A DNA stretch of 64,000 bases from Acidimicrobiia bacterium (GTDB lineage Bacteria > Actinomycetota > Acidimicrobiia > IMCC26256 > JAMXLJ01), in the NCBI GenBank assembly GCA_035651955.1, contig DASRES010000003.1, forward strand, positions 1 to 64,000, given 5' to 3'. A program made the translations under genes and the position numbers. Positions within the stretch are counted from its first letter, which is position 1, and every line of letters begins with the position of its first letter. Below, one piece after another: positions 20,802 to 28,759 of this stretch. The notes beneath the pieces were generated by a model, which saw nothing but the letters and a program-made list of their open reading frames with translations, did no database searches and was not told the DNA's origin.

Positions 20802-21371
20802 GTGTTGCCGCGGTCGCTCAAGGGTCGGCTCCTCGTCGCCAGCCCCGTGCTGACGGATCCCAACTTCGACCGGACGGTGGTGCTCGTCCTCGAGCACAAC
20901 GACGAGGGCGCGATCGGGGTGGTGCTCAACCGGCCCAGCGACACGATGCTCGTCGAGACGCTGCCGGGCTGGCACTCGGTCGCGGCCGCGCCGGGAGTCG
21001 TGTTCGTCGGCGGGCCGGTCGCGCCGACCGCGGCGATCGGTCTCGGAGTGGCCGCCAGCGCACCGGACAGCGACGGCGAGGGTGACGGCTGGACGCGCGT
21101 CCTCGGCCCGCTCGGAACCGTCGACCTCGGCCGCGATCCGGACGAGCTGCAGCCCGTCGTGCGGGAGGTGCGCGTCTTCGCGGGATACGCGGGGTGGGCA
21201 GCCGGTCAGCTCGAGGGCGAGCTGCAGGTCGGCGGCTGGTTCGTCGTCGACGCGGACGTGGGTGACGCGCTCGCGAGCAACCCGGGCTCGTTGTGGCGCG
21301 CGGTGCTGAAGCGCCAGCGCGGCACGCTGTCCTGGCTCGCCAACTACCCGGACGACATCTCGACCAACTGA
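20802..21371 (+). CDS. YqgE/AlgH family protein (UPF0301)
   Basis: The 189-residue protein fits UPF0301: it starts LKGRLLVASPVLTDPNFDRTV, continues VLVLEHNDEGAIGVVLNRPS (about 30-49) and FVGGPVAP, and has RVFAGYAGWAAGQLEGEL plus NPGSLWRAVL near the C-terminus. The fold is known from structures but the biochemical role is not; AlgH was named for an effect on alginate in Pseudomonas. I use GTG at 20802 because the family begins there, although the frame is open upstream. It is divergent from mfd and convergent with pth. Confidence 0.9.
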   Translation: MLPRSLKGRLLVASPVLTDPNFDRTVVLVLEHNDEGAIGVVLNRPSDTMLVETLPGWHSVAAAPGVVFVGGPVAPTAAIGLGVAASAPDSDGEGDGWTRVLGPLGTVDLGRDPDELQPVVREVRVFAGYAGWAAGQLEGELQVGGWFVVDADVGDALASNPGSLWRAVLKRQRGTLSWLANYPDDISTN

Positions 21372-21381
21372 GGAGCGTTTG

Positions 21382-21420
21382 TGCGTCGCTCGTTGTCGTA
21401 GAGCGACGTTCGGCGACGCA
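21382..21420. terminator. Bidirectional hairpin between yqgE and pth
   Basis: CGTCGCTC (21384-21391) pairs perfectly with GAGCGACG (21401-21408) across a 9-base loop. An alternative 8-bp pairing joins TGCGTCGC (21382-21389) with GCGACGCA (21413-21420). The site lies between two convergent stops and has no U-tract, as is common for actinobacterial terminators. Confidence 0.5.
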
Positions 21421-21426
21421 TGAACA

Positions 21427-22032
21427 TCAGTTGAAGCGGTTCATCGCCGCGTCGACGCCTTCGCGCAGGATCGTCTCGACGGCGTCGGCGGCCTGCTCGA
21501 TCGTCACGTCGACCTCGGCGCGCTCGCGCTTCGAGAACTTGTTGAGCACGTGGTCCGCGCCGCGCTCCTTGGTGACCGGCTTGTCGACACCGATCCGCAC
21601 GCGCAGGAACGCGTCGGTGTGCAGGTGCGACTTGATCGACCGCAGGCCGTTGTGCCCGGCGAGACCGCCACCCGCCTTGATGCGCAGCGCGGCAACGGGC
21701 AGATCGAGCTCGTCGTGGACGACGACGAGGTGCTCGGGGCCGACGCCGAAGCGGCGCACCAACGGCGCGACCGCCTGACCGGAGTCGTTCATGTACGTGA
21801 GCGGGACGGCGAGCGCGAGCCGTCGGCCGTCGACGCGCACCTCGTCCACGAGCGCGCGCTCCTTGCTCTTGCGGAGACGACCGCCGTGGCGCGCGGCGAG
21901 CAGCTCGACGACCTCGGCACCCACGTTGTGGCGTGTGCGCGCGTACTCGGCGCCGGGATTGCCCAGCCCGACGACGAGCAGGTCGGCCGGCGTACCCGTG
22001 CGCGGCTCGCGCGGCGCGCCGCGCCGCAACAC
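21427..22032 (-). CDS. pth: Peptidyl-tRNA hydrolase
   Basis: The 201-residue enzyme releases tRNA from peptidyl-tRNA that has fallen off ribosomes. Signatures are VVGLGNPGAEYARTRHNVG with the catalytic His, PLTYMNDSGQAV, VVHDELDLPVAALRIKAGGG with the catalytic Asp, and GHNGLRSI. It starts with GTG 6 bases after the rplY stop, so rplY and pth are co-transcribed, as in mycobacteria. The first 17 residues are an Arg/Pro-rich extension before the conserved strand. Confidence 0.95.
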   Translation of the reverse strand: MLRRGAPREPRTGTPADLLVVGLGNPGAEYARTRHNVGAEVVELLAARHGGRLRKSKERALVDEVRVDGRRLALAVPLTYMNDSGQAVAPLVRRFGVGPEHLVVVHDELDLPVAALRIKAGGGLAGHNGLRSIKSHLHTDAFLRVRIGVDKPVTKERGADHVLNKFSKRERAEVDVTIEQAADAVETILREGVDAAMNRFN

Positions 22033-22038
22033 CGGGCC

Positions 22039-22722
22039 CTAGCTCTCGGACGACTCGCCGCCGCTCGATGCCGCGGCCTCGCCCCCCGCGCCGCCCTCGC
22101 CCGCTTCGGCCGCGGCCGCGGCCTCGGCCGCGGCGGCCTCCTCCTCGGGCAGCGGCGCGGCCGCGGCGCCCCGGGGCACCGCGACGACGACCACGACCTC
22201 GTCCGGGTCCTGGTGCGTCGTGACGCCGGGCGGCAGCGGGATGTCACGGACGTGGAGCTGGTCGCTCATCTCGAGACCGGACACGTCGAGCGTGATGCCG
22301 GTCGGGATGTCGGCCGGCTTGGCCTCGACGGTCAGCGTGAACACTTGCTGCTCGAGCAGCCCGCCATCGCGCACGCCCGGCGAGTCGCCCTCGAGCGAGA
22401 TCGGGACCTCCGCGCTCACCGCGGTGTCCCGGCGGATGCGGACGAAGTCGACGTGTTCGAGGTCGCCGCGCACCGGGTGACGGTGGATCTGGCGGGCGAG
22501 CGTGAGGACCTGCTCGCTCCCGAGGTCGAGCGTGATCATCGTGTTCGCACCCGACTCGCCGGCCAGGATGTGGTTCAGCTCACGGACGGGGACGCTCACC
22601 GCGAGGTTGTCGGCGTCGAGCCCGTAGACCACGGCGGGGATGCGCCCCGTGCGGCGGAGCCGTCCCGCGGGGCCGGAGCCCCGCTCGGTGCGCAACTCCG
22701 CGCTGAGAATCGTGTCGGCCAT
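22039..22722 (-). CDS. rplY: 50S ribosomal protein bL25, long CTC form
   Basis: The 227-residue protein has the 5S-rRNA-binding L25 domain (LRTERGSGPAGRLRRTGRIPAVVYG, then IHRHPVRGDLEHVDFVRI) and the TL5/CTC C-terminal beta domain (EVPISLEGDSPGVRDGG, LEMSDQLHVRDIPLPPG). It ends in an Ala/Glu/Gly-rich acidic tail that is low complexity and probably disordered. A GGAGGA ribosome binding site precedes the ATG. It is followed by pth and preceded by prs on the same strand, with a strong hairpin between prs and rplY. Confidence 0.96.
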   Translation of the reverse strand: MADTILSAELRTERGSGPAGRLRRTGRIPAVVYGLDADNLAVSVPVRELNHILAGESGANTMITLDLGSEQVLTLARQIHRHPVRGDLEHVDFVRIRRDTAVSAEVPISLEGDSPGVRDGGLLEQQVFTLTVEAKPADIPTGITLDVSGLEMSDQLHVRDIPLPPGVTTHQDPDEVVVVVAVPRGAAAAPLPEEEAAAAEAAAAAEAGEGGAGGEAAASSGGESSES

Positions 22723-22772
22723 GGCGCGCGCGTCCTCCGCGACGAGGGTGACCAGGAAGAACGCTCAGTCTA

Positions 22773-22821
22773 GAAGATGCGGCACTCACAGACGCTATGC
22801 GTACGTGAGTGCCGCATCTTC
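22773..22821 (-). terminator. Perfect 17-bp inverted repeat after prs
   Basis: GAAGATGCGGCACTCAC (22773-22789) and GTGAGTGCCGCATCTTC (22805-22821) form a flawless 17-bp stem around a 15-base loop. It begins 7 bases after the prs stop on the minus strand and ends about 50 bases before the rplY start. It has no U-tract. It probably terminates or attenuates transcription, or protects the 3' end of the prs mRNA. Confidence 0.65.
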
Positions 22822-22827
22822 AGCCCG

Positions 22828-23820
22828 TCAGACGTTGTCACCCCGGAAGATCTCGCTGACGCTCGTGTCCTCGAAGACGGCGTCGAGGGCCTCGGCGACG
22901 ATCGGCGCGATCGACAGCACCTGGAGCGAGTCGAAGTGCTTGTCGTCGGCGATCGGCAGCGTGTTCGTGACGATCACCTCGCGCACCGGCGCGTTCTTCA
23001 GCCGGTCGACGGCCGGACCGGACAGGACGCCGTGCGTCGCCGCGATGTAGACGTCCTTCGCGCCGCGGTCGACGAGCAGGTTCGCGGCGCTCGTGACCGT
23101 CCCCGCGGTGTCGATGATGTCGTCGACGATCACGCACGTCCGGCCGTCGACCTCACCGACGACCTCCGTCGCGACCGCGACGTTGTGCGTGCCCTTCGGG
23201 CGGCGCTTGTCGATGAACGCGAGCTCGGTGCGCTTCCCCGCGCCGTCGTCGGCGAGATAGTCGCCGAAGCGCCGCGCCAGCTTGCCGCCGCCGGCGTCGG
23301 GCGCGACGAGCACGACCTCGTCGTCCGCGATCACGTCCGCGAGGTACGCGGCGAGGATCGGCACCGCGGTCAGGTGGTCGACGGGCATGTCGAAGAAGCC
23401 CTGCACCTGCCCGGTGTGCAGGTCGACGGTAACGACGCGGTTCGCACCAGCCGCGGTGAGCAGGTCGGCGACGAGTCGCGCGGTGATCGGCTCGCGGCCC
23501 TCGGCCTTCCGGTCCTGGCGCGCGTAGCCGTAGAACGGGCAGACCGCGGTGATGCGCTTCGCCGACGCGCGCTTCGCGGCGTCGATCATGATCAGCTGCT
23601 CGAACAGCCGGTCGTTGATGGGGTCGCAGTGGCTCTGGAGGATGAAGACGTCGGCACCGCGGATGCTCTCGCCGTAGCGGCAGTAGAGCTCGCCGTTGGC
23701 GAAGGTCGACAGGACGACGTCGCCCAGCGGGACCTGCAGGTCGGCGGCGATCTCCTCCGCCAGCTCACGGTTGCCGCGGCCGGAGAAGAGCATGAGCTTC
23801 TTGCGCGGGACGACCTCCAT
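22828..23820 (-). CDS. prs: Ribose-phosphate pyrophosphokinase
   Basis: The 330-residue enzyme makes PRPP from ribose-5-phosphate and ATP for nucleotide, His and Trp synthesis. Signatures: MLFSGRGNRELAEEIA, STFANGELYCRYGESIRG, the ATP-binding FYGYARQDRKAEGREPITA, the metal-binding DLHTGQVQGFF, and the PRPP loop CVIVDDIIDTAGTVTSA. Two ATGs compete: 23820 (used here; GAGG nearby) and 23829, which adds three residues. It lies just downstream of glmU, with a 17-bp hairpin after its stop. Confidence 0.95.
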   Translation of the reverse strand: MEVVPRKKLMLFSGRGNRELAEEIAADLQVPLGDVVLSTFANGELYCRYGESIRGADVFILQSHCDPINDRLFEQLIMIDAAKRASAKRITAVCPFYGYARQDRKAEGREPITARLVADLLTAAGANRVVTVDLHTGQVQGFFDMPVDHLTAVPILAAYLADVIADDEVVLVAPDAGGGKLARRFGDYLADDGAGKRTELAFIDKRRPKGTHNVAVATEVVGEVDGRTCVIVDDIIDTAGTVTSAANLLVDRGAKDVYIAATHGVLSGPAVDRLKNAPVREVIVTNTLPIADDKHFDSLQVLSIAPIVAEALDAVFEDTSVSEIFRGDNV

Positions 23821-23860
23821 CCCCGCCATCCTCGCGCACCCGCCGGAGCGCCGTCGCTCG

Positions 23861-25282
23861 TTACTCGTCGCGCGGCTGGTCGCGTCCCCGCCGTCGCTCG
23901 GCCCATCCCTCCTCGACCCGGGCGGGGACACCCTTGGCCAGCGCGCCCGGCGGGACGTCCTTGGTGACGATCGCGCCCGCGCCCGTGTACGCGCCGTCGC
24001 CGACCTCGACCGGCGCGACGAGCACCGTGTTCGACGCGATCCGCGCGTCGCGCCCGACCTTCGTGCGGTGCTTCTCGCGGCCGTCGTAGTTCGCGGTGAT
24101 CGTCCCCGCACCGATGTTGGCGCGGTCGCCGATCTCGGCGTCACCGACGTACGAGAGGTGCGGCACCTTCGCGCCCTCGCCGATCTCCGCGTTCTTCGTC
24201 TCGACGAACGTGCCGACGTGCGCGTCCGCCGCGATGCGCGTCCCGGCCCGCAACGACACGTACGGACCGACCGTCGCGCGGTCGCCGATCTCGGACTCGC
24301 GCGCGACGGTGTTCTGCACGACGGCGTCCGCGCCGACGATCGTGTCGACGAGCCGGCAGTCGGGCCCGACGACCGCGCCCGACGCGACCACGGTCCGCCC
24401 TTCGAGGATCGTGCCCGGCAGCAGCCGCACGTCCGGCTCGAGCTCGACCGTCGCGTCGACGTAGGTGCGCGCGGGGTCGACCATGGTCACGCCTTCGCGC
24501 ATCCACCGGGCGTTGATCCGCGCGCGCAGGACGGCCTCGGCCTCCGCGAGCTGCGCGCGGTCGTTCACACCCATCGTCTCGAGCGGGTCGTCGGCCGGGA
24601 TGCCGATGACCTGGTGGCCGGCCTGGCGCAGCACGCCGATCACGTCGGTCAGGTAGTACTCGCCTTGCGCGTTCTCGGGGCTCAGGCGCCGCAACGCGGG
24701 TGCGAGCAGACCGCGGCGGAAGCAGTAGATCGACGGGTTCACCTCGGCGATCGCGAGCTCGTCGGGGGTCGCGTCGGTCTGCTCGACGATCCGCTCGACG
24801 CGACCCTGCTCGTCGCGCACGACGCGGCCGTACCCGGTCGGGTCGGGCAGGACCGCGGTCAGCAGGGTCGCGGTGGCGTCGGACGAGCGGTGCTCGCGCG
24901 CGAGGGCGGCGACCGTCTCCGGGCGCAGCAGCGGGATGTCACCCGGGATGATGACGATGTCGTACTCCCCGTCGACGTCGTCGGGGAACCCCGTGAGGCC
25001 GACGCTCGCGGCGTCGCCCGTCCCGCGCTGCACACGCTGCTCGACGAACTCGATCGGCGTCTCCGTCGCGAGCTGCTCCTGCAACGTCTTCGTGACGCGC
25101 TCCGCGCCGTGACCCACCACCACGACGACGCGCTCGAGCGGCAGCGCGACCAACGTGTCGAGGAGGTGCAGCAGGATCGGCCGCCCGCACAACGAGTGCA
25201 GGACCTTCGGCGTCGACGAACGCATGCGCGTCCCCTCGCCCGCTGCGAGCACCACCGCTGCCAACGGTCGGTACTGGCTCAT
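23861..25282 (-). CDS. glmU: Bifunctional UDP-N-acetylglucosamine pyrophosphorylase / glucosamine-1-phosphate N-acetyltransferase
   Basis: The 473-residue enzyme makes UDP-GlcNAc for peptidoglycan. The N-terminal uridylyltransferase has LAAGEGTRMRSSTPKVLH (residues 12-29) and the metal-binding region IVIIPGDIPLL. The C-terminal half is a left-handed beta-helix of hexapeptide repeats (TILEGRTVVASGAVVGPDC; EIGEGAKVPHLSYVGDAEIG) with the acetyltransferase residues in NYDGREKHRTKVG. It is preceded by tRNA-Gln and followed by prs, the same order as in mycobacteria. Confidence 0.97.
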   Translation of the reverse strand: MSQYRPLAAVVLAAGEGTRMRSSTPKVLHSLCGRPILLHLLDTLVALPLERVVVVVGHGAERVTKTLQEQLATETPIEFVEQRVQRGTGDAASVGLTGFPDDVDGEYDIVIIPGDIPLLRPETVAALAREHRSSDATATLLTAVLPDPTGYGRVVRDEQGRVERIVEQTDATPDELAIAEVNPSIYCFRRGLLAPALRRLSPENAQGEYYLTDVIGVLRQAGHQVIGIPADDPLETMGVNDRAQLAEAEAVLRARINARWMREGVTMVDPARTYVDATVELEPDVRLLPGTILEGRTVVASGAVVGPDCRLVDTIVGADAVVQNTVARESEIGDRATVGPYVSLRAGTRIAADAHVGTFVETKNAEIGEGAKVPHLSYVGDAEIGDRANIGAGTITANYDGREKHRTKVGRDARIASNTVLVAPVEVGDGAYTGAGAIVTKDVPPGALAKGVPARVEEGWAERRRGRDQPRDE

Positions 25283-25339
25283 CGTCCACCTCGCTCCGCG
25301 TCGTTGCGGGATCGGCAGGCCACTTCCTCGCCCCTACCG

Positions 25340-25410
25340 CTCGGGGGCGAGGTCTCGAACCTCGACTTGGGACTCCAAAGGACCCCGTGCTGCCGTTACA
25401 CCACCCCCGA
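25340..25410 (-). tRNA. tRNA-Gln (anticodon TTG)
   Basis: The minus strand folds as a cloverleaf. The acceptor arm TCGGGGG pairs with CCCCCGA, the D stem GTGT with GCAC, the anticodon loop is CTTTGGA with anticodon TTG (complement of 25376-25378), and the T arm is CGAGG-TTCGAGA-CCTCG. The anticodon stem has one T-T mismatch. The 3' CCA is not encoded. It lies upstream of glmU, as in other actinobacteria. Confidence 0.93.
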
Positions 25411-25506
25411 CCGGTCGACGATAGCGCCGCACGCCGGACGTCCAGACCGCCGCGAGCCACGCGAATGTGACTGCTCGCGACGGCGACGGGTATCTTCGTC
25501 GCCGCC

Positions 25507-25608
25507 ATGGGCTCCCTGATCAAGAAGCGGCGCAAGCGGATGCGCAAGAAGAAGCACAAGAAGCTGCTCAAGCGGACGCGCTGGCAGCGCCGCCAACAGG
25601 GTCGCTAG
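25507..25608 (+). CDS. Small 30S ribosomal protein bS22 (AURKAIP1/COX24-domain protein)
   Basis: A 33-residue, extremely basic protein starts MGSLIKKRRKRMRKKKHKK and ends in an Arg/Gln-rich tail. It matches the AURKAIP1/COX24 family, shown in mycobacterial ribosome structures to be subunit bS22 near the decoding centre and related to mitochondrial mS38. TATCTT at 25491-25496 sits 10 bases before the ATG, suggesting an almost leaderless mRNA. A perfect 11-bp hairpin follows at 25634. The gene is easily missed because of its size. Confidence 0.85.
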   Translation: MGSLIKKRRKRMRKKKHKKLLKRTRWQRRQQGR

Positions 25609-25633
25609 ACCTCGTCGGCCCATCCAGCACTCG

Positions 25634-25659
25634 GACGGCCGCCCTCTGGGGCGGCCGTC
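25634..25659. terminator. Strong bidirectional hairpin between bS22 and ispE
   Basis: GACGGCCGCCC (25634-25644) pairs perfectly with GGGCGGCCGTC (25649-25659) around a TCTG tetraloop. The right arm runs into the ispE stop codon at 25658-25660. Both genes converge here, so the hairpin can stop transcription from either side. No U-tract is present. Confidence 0.7.
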
Positions 25660-26512
25660 ACGCGCTCGGCGCCATCGTCAGCCCCGCGTGCACGGTCACC
25701 CCGAGCGCACGCTCGACGCGACCGACGACGTCGCGCCACCCGTCACCGGGGCCGTACACGAGCGCGTACGCGGAGCCGCTGCCCGCGAGGAGCGCCGGGA
25801 GCTCCGCCGCGTCCTCCAGCGCGGTGCGGAAGCGCGCGAGGCGGGGCTCGACGTGCTCCGCCGCGGGCTCCAGGTCGTTGACGAGCTCCTTGCACACGTG
25901 TCGGACGGCGTCGGGCGCGGTGACCGCGCGCGTGCTCGACGGCCCGCCGAGCTCGTCCCACGCCCGGTACACCGCGGGCGTCGACAGCCCGAACGGCGGG
26001 ACGACGACGAGGACGCGCAACGCGGGCAGGGAGACGGGCTCCACGACGTCGCCGCGGCCGCGCATGCGCGCGCTGCCACCGCGGAGGCAGACGGGCACGT
26101 CGGAGCCGAGCTGGGCCGCGAGCTCGTGCACGCGAGCGGGGTCGACGTCGGCGCGCGCCGTCATCGCGCGCAGGAACGCCGCCGCGTCGGAGGAGCCGCC
26201 ACCGAGCCCCGCGCCGGGCGGGATCGCCTTGTCGAGGACGATCTCGACGTCCGTCGCGTCGGGCACGAGCGCGGCGAGCAGACGCGCCGCGCGCGCGACG
26301 AGATTGTCGTCGCCGGTGGGAACGCCGTCGGACGCAGGACCGCGGACGCGGAGGCGGACGCCCGAACCACCGGGCGTGATGCGGAGCACGTCGTGGGGCT
26401 CGTCCACGGTCACGACCAGCGCGTCGAGGTCGTGGAAGCCGTCGGGGCGCGTGCCGAGCACGCGCAAGGAGAGCGTGAGCTTCGCGGGCGCGACCGCTTC
26501 GAGCACGTTCAC
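25658..26512 (-). CDS. ispE: 4-diphosphocytidyl-2-C-methyl-D-erythritol kinase
   Basis: The 284-residue GHMP kinase phosphorylates CDP-ME in the MEP isoprenoid pathway. It has the N-terminal VAPAKLTLSLRVLGTRPDGFHDL (about 7-29), the ATP-binding glycine loop PPGAGLGGGSSDAAAFLR and the C-terminal ALLAGSGSAYALVYG motif. Its GTG start overlaps the rsmA stop (GTGA), reproducing the actinobacterial rsmA-ispE pair. The last codons form part of the terminator hairpin. Confidence 0.95.
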   Translation of the reverse strand: MNVLEAVAPAKLTLSLRVLGTRPDGFHDLDALVVTVDEPHDVLRITPGGSGVRLRVRGPASDGVPTGDDNLVARAARLLAALVPDATDVEIVLDKAIPPGAGLGGGSSDAAAFLRAMTARADVDPARVHELAAQLGSDVPVCLRGGSARMRGRGDVVEPVSLPALRVLVVVPPFGLSTPAVYRAWDELGGPSSTRAVTAPDAVRHVCKELVNDLEPAAEHVEPRLARFRTALEDAAELPALLAGSGSAYALVYGPGDGWRDVVGRVERALGVTVHAGLTMAPSA

Positions 26513-27351
26513 ACGTCCCGGGTCGCGGCACCGACGAGCGCGGCCCAGTCGTCGAGCGTCAGCGTCTCGGCCCGGGCGCCGGGATCGATCCCCGCCTCCT
26601 GCAACACCGCGACGGTGTCGCGGCCGAGCGCGCCGCGGAGCGCGCCGCGCAGCATCTTCCGGCGCTGCCCGAAGCCGGCCCGCACGAGCTCGAACATGCG
26701 GCGCGGATCCGCGACGTCGACGGCCGGGTGCGCGCGTCTCGTGATCTCGACGAGCGCGGAGTCGACGTGGGGTCGCGGGACGAACACCGTCGGCGGGACG
26801 GTCGCGACGACCCTCGCGGTGGCGTAGTACGCGACCTTCACGGAGACCGCGCCGTAGGCGTCGTCGCCGACGCGCGCGGCGAGCCGCTCCCCGACCTCGC
26901 GCTGGACCATCACGAGCAAGTGCGTGACGCGCGGGACGTCGTCGAGGACGCGCATGATGAGCGGCGTCGCGAGGTTGTACGGCAGGTTCGAGACGAGGTG
27001 CCAGGGTCCGTCGTCGAGCAACGCATCGAGATCGGTCGACATCGCGTCTCCCGACACGATCCGCACGTCACCCGCGTCGCGCACGACGTCCTCGAGGACG
27101 GGCAGCAGGTAGCGGTCCAGCTCGAGCGCGACGACACGCGCGCCAGCGCGCGCGAGCTCGACGGTCAGCGAGCCGACGCCCGGGCCGATCTCGAGCACGC
27201 GCCCACCGGGCCCGACGTCTGCGAGGCGCACGATGCGACGCGCGGTGTTGGCGTCGGCGAGGAAGTTCTGACCGAGCGCGCGGCTCGGGTGCACGTCGTG
27301 ACGTTCGAGCAGCGCGCGCACGCCCGCGGGCGAGAGGGACACGATCGTCAT
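26509..27351 (-). CDS. rsmA: 16S rRNA (adenine1518/1519-N6)-dimethyltransferase
   Basis: The 280-residue KsgA enzyme dimethylates two adjacent adenines in the 3' helix of 16S rRNA. Signatures: SRALGQNFLADANTARRIV, the SAM motif VLEIGPGVGSLTVELA (about 52-67), ALELDRYLLP, the catalytic-type LVSNLPYNLATPLIMR and VMVQREVGERL. Length is normal. It begins with ATG 42 bases after the stop of the rpfB-position gene, and is coupled to ispE. Confidence 0.96.
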   Translation of the reverse strand: MTIVSLSPAGVRALLERHDVHPSRALGQNFLADANTARRIVRLADVGPGGRVLEIGPGVGSLTVELARAGARVVALELDRYLLPVLEDVVRDAGDVRIVSGDAMSTDLDALLDDGPWHLVSNLPYNLATPLIMRVLDDVPRVTHLLVMVQREVGERLAARVGDDAYGAVSVKVAYYATARVVATVPPTVFVPRPHVDSALVEITRRAHPAVDVADPRRMFELVRAGFGQRRKMLRGALRGALGRDTVAVLQEAGIDPGARAETLTLDDWAALVGAATRDV

Positions 27352-27393
27352 GGTCGCACGCGCGCCGTGCGAGACGGCTCCCTCAGCGTGTGG

Positions 27394-28635
27394 TCACCAG
27401 GAGATCGACACCGGGATGACGCCGAGGCCGAGCGGCGAGAGCTGCCGGAAGACGTTGTCGTCGAGGTCGAGCACCCACGCGCGGTTCACCGGCCCGCGGT
27501 CGGCGACCCGACACGTCGTGCTCGAACCGGTGTCGCGGTTCACGATGCGGACGATCGTCCCGAACGGCAGCGTCCGGCTCGCGCACGAATCCGATCCCCA
27601 CGGGCTCCGGTACCAGCTCGCGCCGCCGCTCGCGCGCCCACGCGTCGTGCGGATGGTGACCGTGCGCGAGGCGGCGGTCGTCGACGACGTCGCGCTCGTG
27701 GACGACGTCGCGGCCGGCGCGGCGGTCGTCGTCGTGGACAGCGCGGGCGTGCTCGTGGTCGTCGGTGCGGCAGTCGCGGGTGGGACCGCGAGCGCGGCCG
27801 CCGCGGGAGCCGGCGTGACGGGCGCGGGTGGCGCAGCCGCGGCCGCGGCGTCGCTCGATCCTTCGATCGTGACGGTCATGCCGTCGCGGAGCGCGGCGCC
27901 GAGCCCCGGTTCGACGCGTTCGCCGCGTCGGAGGCGGATGTGCTCGTCATGCAGCAGCGCGCGGACGGTCGCCGCGCCCGAGGCGCGCACGAACGTGCCG
28001 CCGTGCATCCGCACGGTCACCTGCCGGCGGGCCGGTCCGAGCAGCAGGAGCGACCCGACGGCGACGGCCGCGACGGTCGCGCCCAGGACCGCGGCCTCGA
28101 CGAGGCGGGGCCGCGGTGGCGTGACCGGACGGGTGCCGCTGCGGTGGCGGACGGGCGCCCGCGACGGTCGCGGCGCGACGACGGGATCCGGCGCGACGGC
28201 CGGCGCGCGCTCCGGCGTGACGGCCGGGGCGCGCTCGGGAGCGACGAGCGCTCGCGGCGGGGGCGCGACGTCGGGGGCGGGCGCGACCGGGTCGGCGTGC
28301 GCGGGGGCGGGCACGAGCGGGTCGGCGACCGCGGGCGCGACCGCCGACGCGGCGACCACGTTGACGTTCCCCGACGCGGCGGCTGGGTCCGCGACGTCGT
28401 CGGAGAGCTCGGAGGCCCACACCGCGACCTCGAGCTCGAGGATCTCGCCCAGGTCGGCGATCGGCAGCCAGACCTCGGGCTCGGGCGCCGCCTCCCGGGC
28501 GGGCGACGGGCGCACGGCGCGCAACGCGTAGCGCCGCGCGCGGGCGTCGTGACGGACCTGACGCGTGGCATGGCGCGTCGACTGACGGGTCAGGTGCTCG
28601 GTGATCGGGTCCGCCCTCCCGGTCGGGTGCGCCAT
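27394..28635 (-). CDS. Membrane-anchored protein with DUF348-like and RlpA-type double-psi beta-barrel domains, in the rpfB position
   Basis: The 413-residue protein has a long Pro/Ala-rich cytoplasmic N-region (about 45-175), one membrane span near 179-199, a DUF348 (YabB-like) domain at about 204-258 (VTVRMHGGTFVRASGAATVR), a Thr/Ala-rich linker and a C-terminal RlpA-type barrel (SGGASWYRSPWGSDSCASR, LPFGTIVRIVNRDTG, CRVADRGPVNRAWVLDLDD). RlpA domains cleave naked glycan strands in some bacteria. Gene order (tatD, this gene, rsmA, ispE) is that of mycobacterial rpfB, so it probably fills the RpfB slot in wall remodelling, with a different catalytic module. Confidence 0.85.
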   Translation of the reverse strand: MAHPTGRADPITEHLTRQSTRHATRQVRHDARARRYALRAVRPSPAREAAPEPEVWLPIADLGEILELEVAVWASELSDDVADPAAASGNVNVVAASAVAPAVADPLVPAPAHADPVAPAPDVAPPPRALVAPERAPAVTPERAPAVAPDPVVAPRPSRAPVRHRSGTRPVTPPRPRLVEAAVLGATVAAVAVGSLLLLGPARRQVTVRMHGGTFVRASGAATVRALLHDEHIRLRRGERVEPGLGAALRDGMTVTIEGSSDAAAAAAPPAPVTPAPAAAALAVPPATAAPTTTSTPALSTTTTAAPAATSSTSATSSTTAASRTVTIRTTRGRASGGASWYRSPWGSDSCASRTLPFGTIVRIVNRDTGSSTTCRVADRGPVNRAWVLDLDDNVFRQLSPLGLGVIPVSISW

Positions 28636-28651
28636 GGCACTCGAACGACGT

Positions 28652-28674
28652 CCCGTCGTACCCGATACGACGGG
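28652..28674 (-). repeat. 9-bp perfect hairpin in the leader of the rpfB-position gene
   Basis: CCCGTCGTA (28652-28660) and TACGACGGG (28666-28674) pair perfectly across a 5-base loop, 17 bases upstream of the ATG at 28635. It lies within a 124-base gap after tatD. It could be an mRNA leader structure affecting translation, or a protein-binding palindrome. I see no known riboswitch core around it. Confidence 0.4.
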
Positions 28675-28759
28675 AGGCAACCGCGGGAACGTATCGACGC
28701 CACCCGAGCCGGGCAATGCGAGAGGAAGGATCTGCCAGTCTCCGCGGAGAACCCGCAGG

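Noticed and set aside
28636-28759. c-di-AMP (ydaO-type) riboswitch before the rpfB-position gene
   Set aside because: I could not find the conserved core sequences; only a simple hairpin is present.
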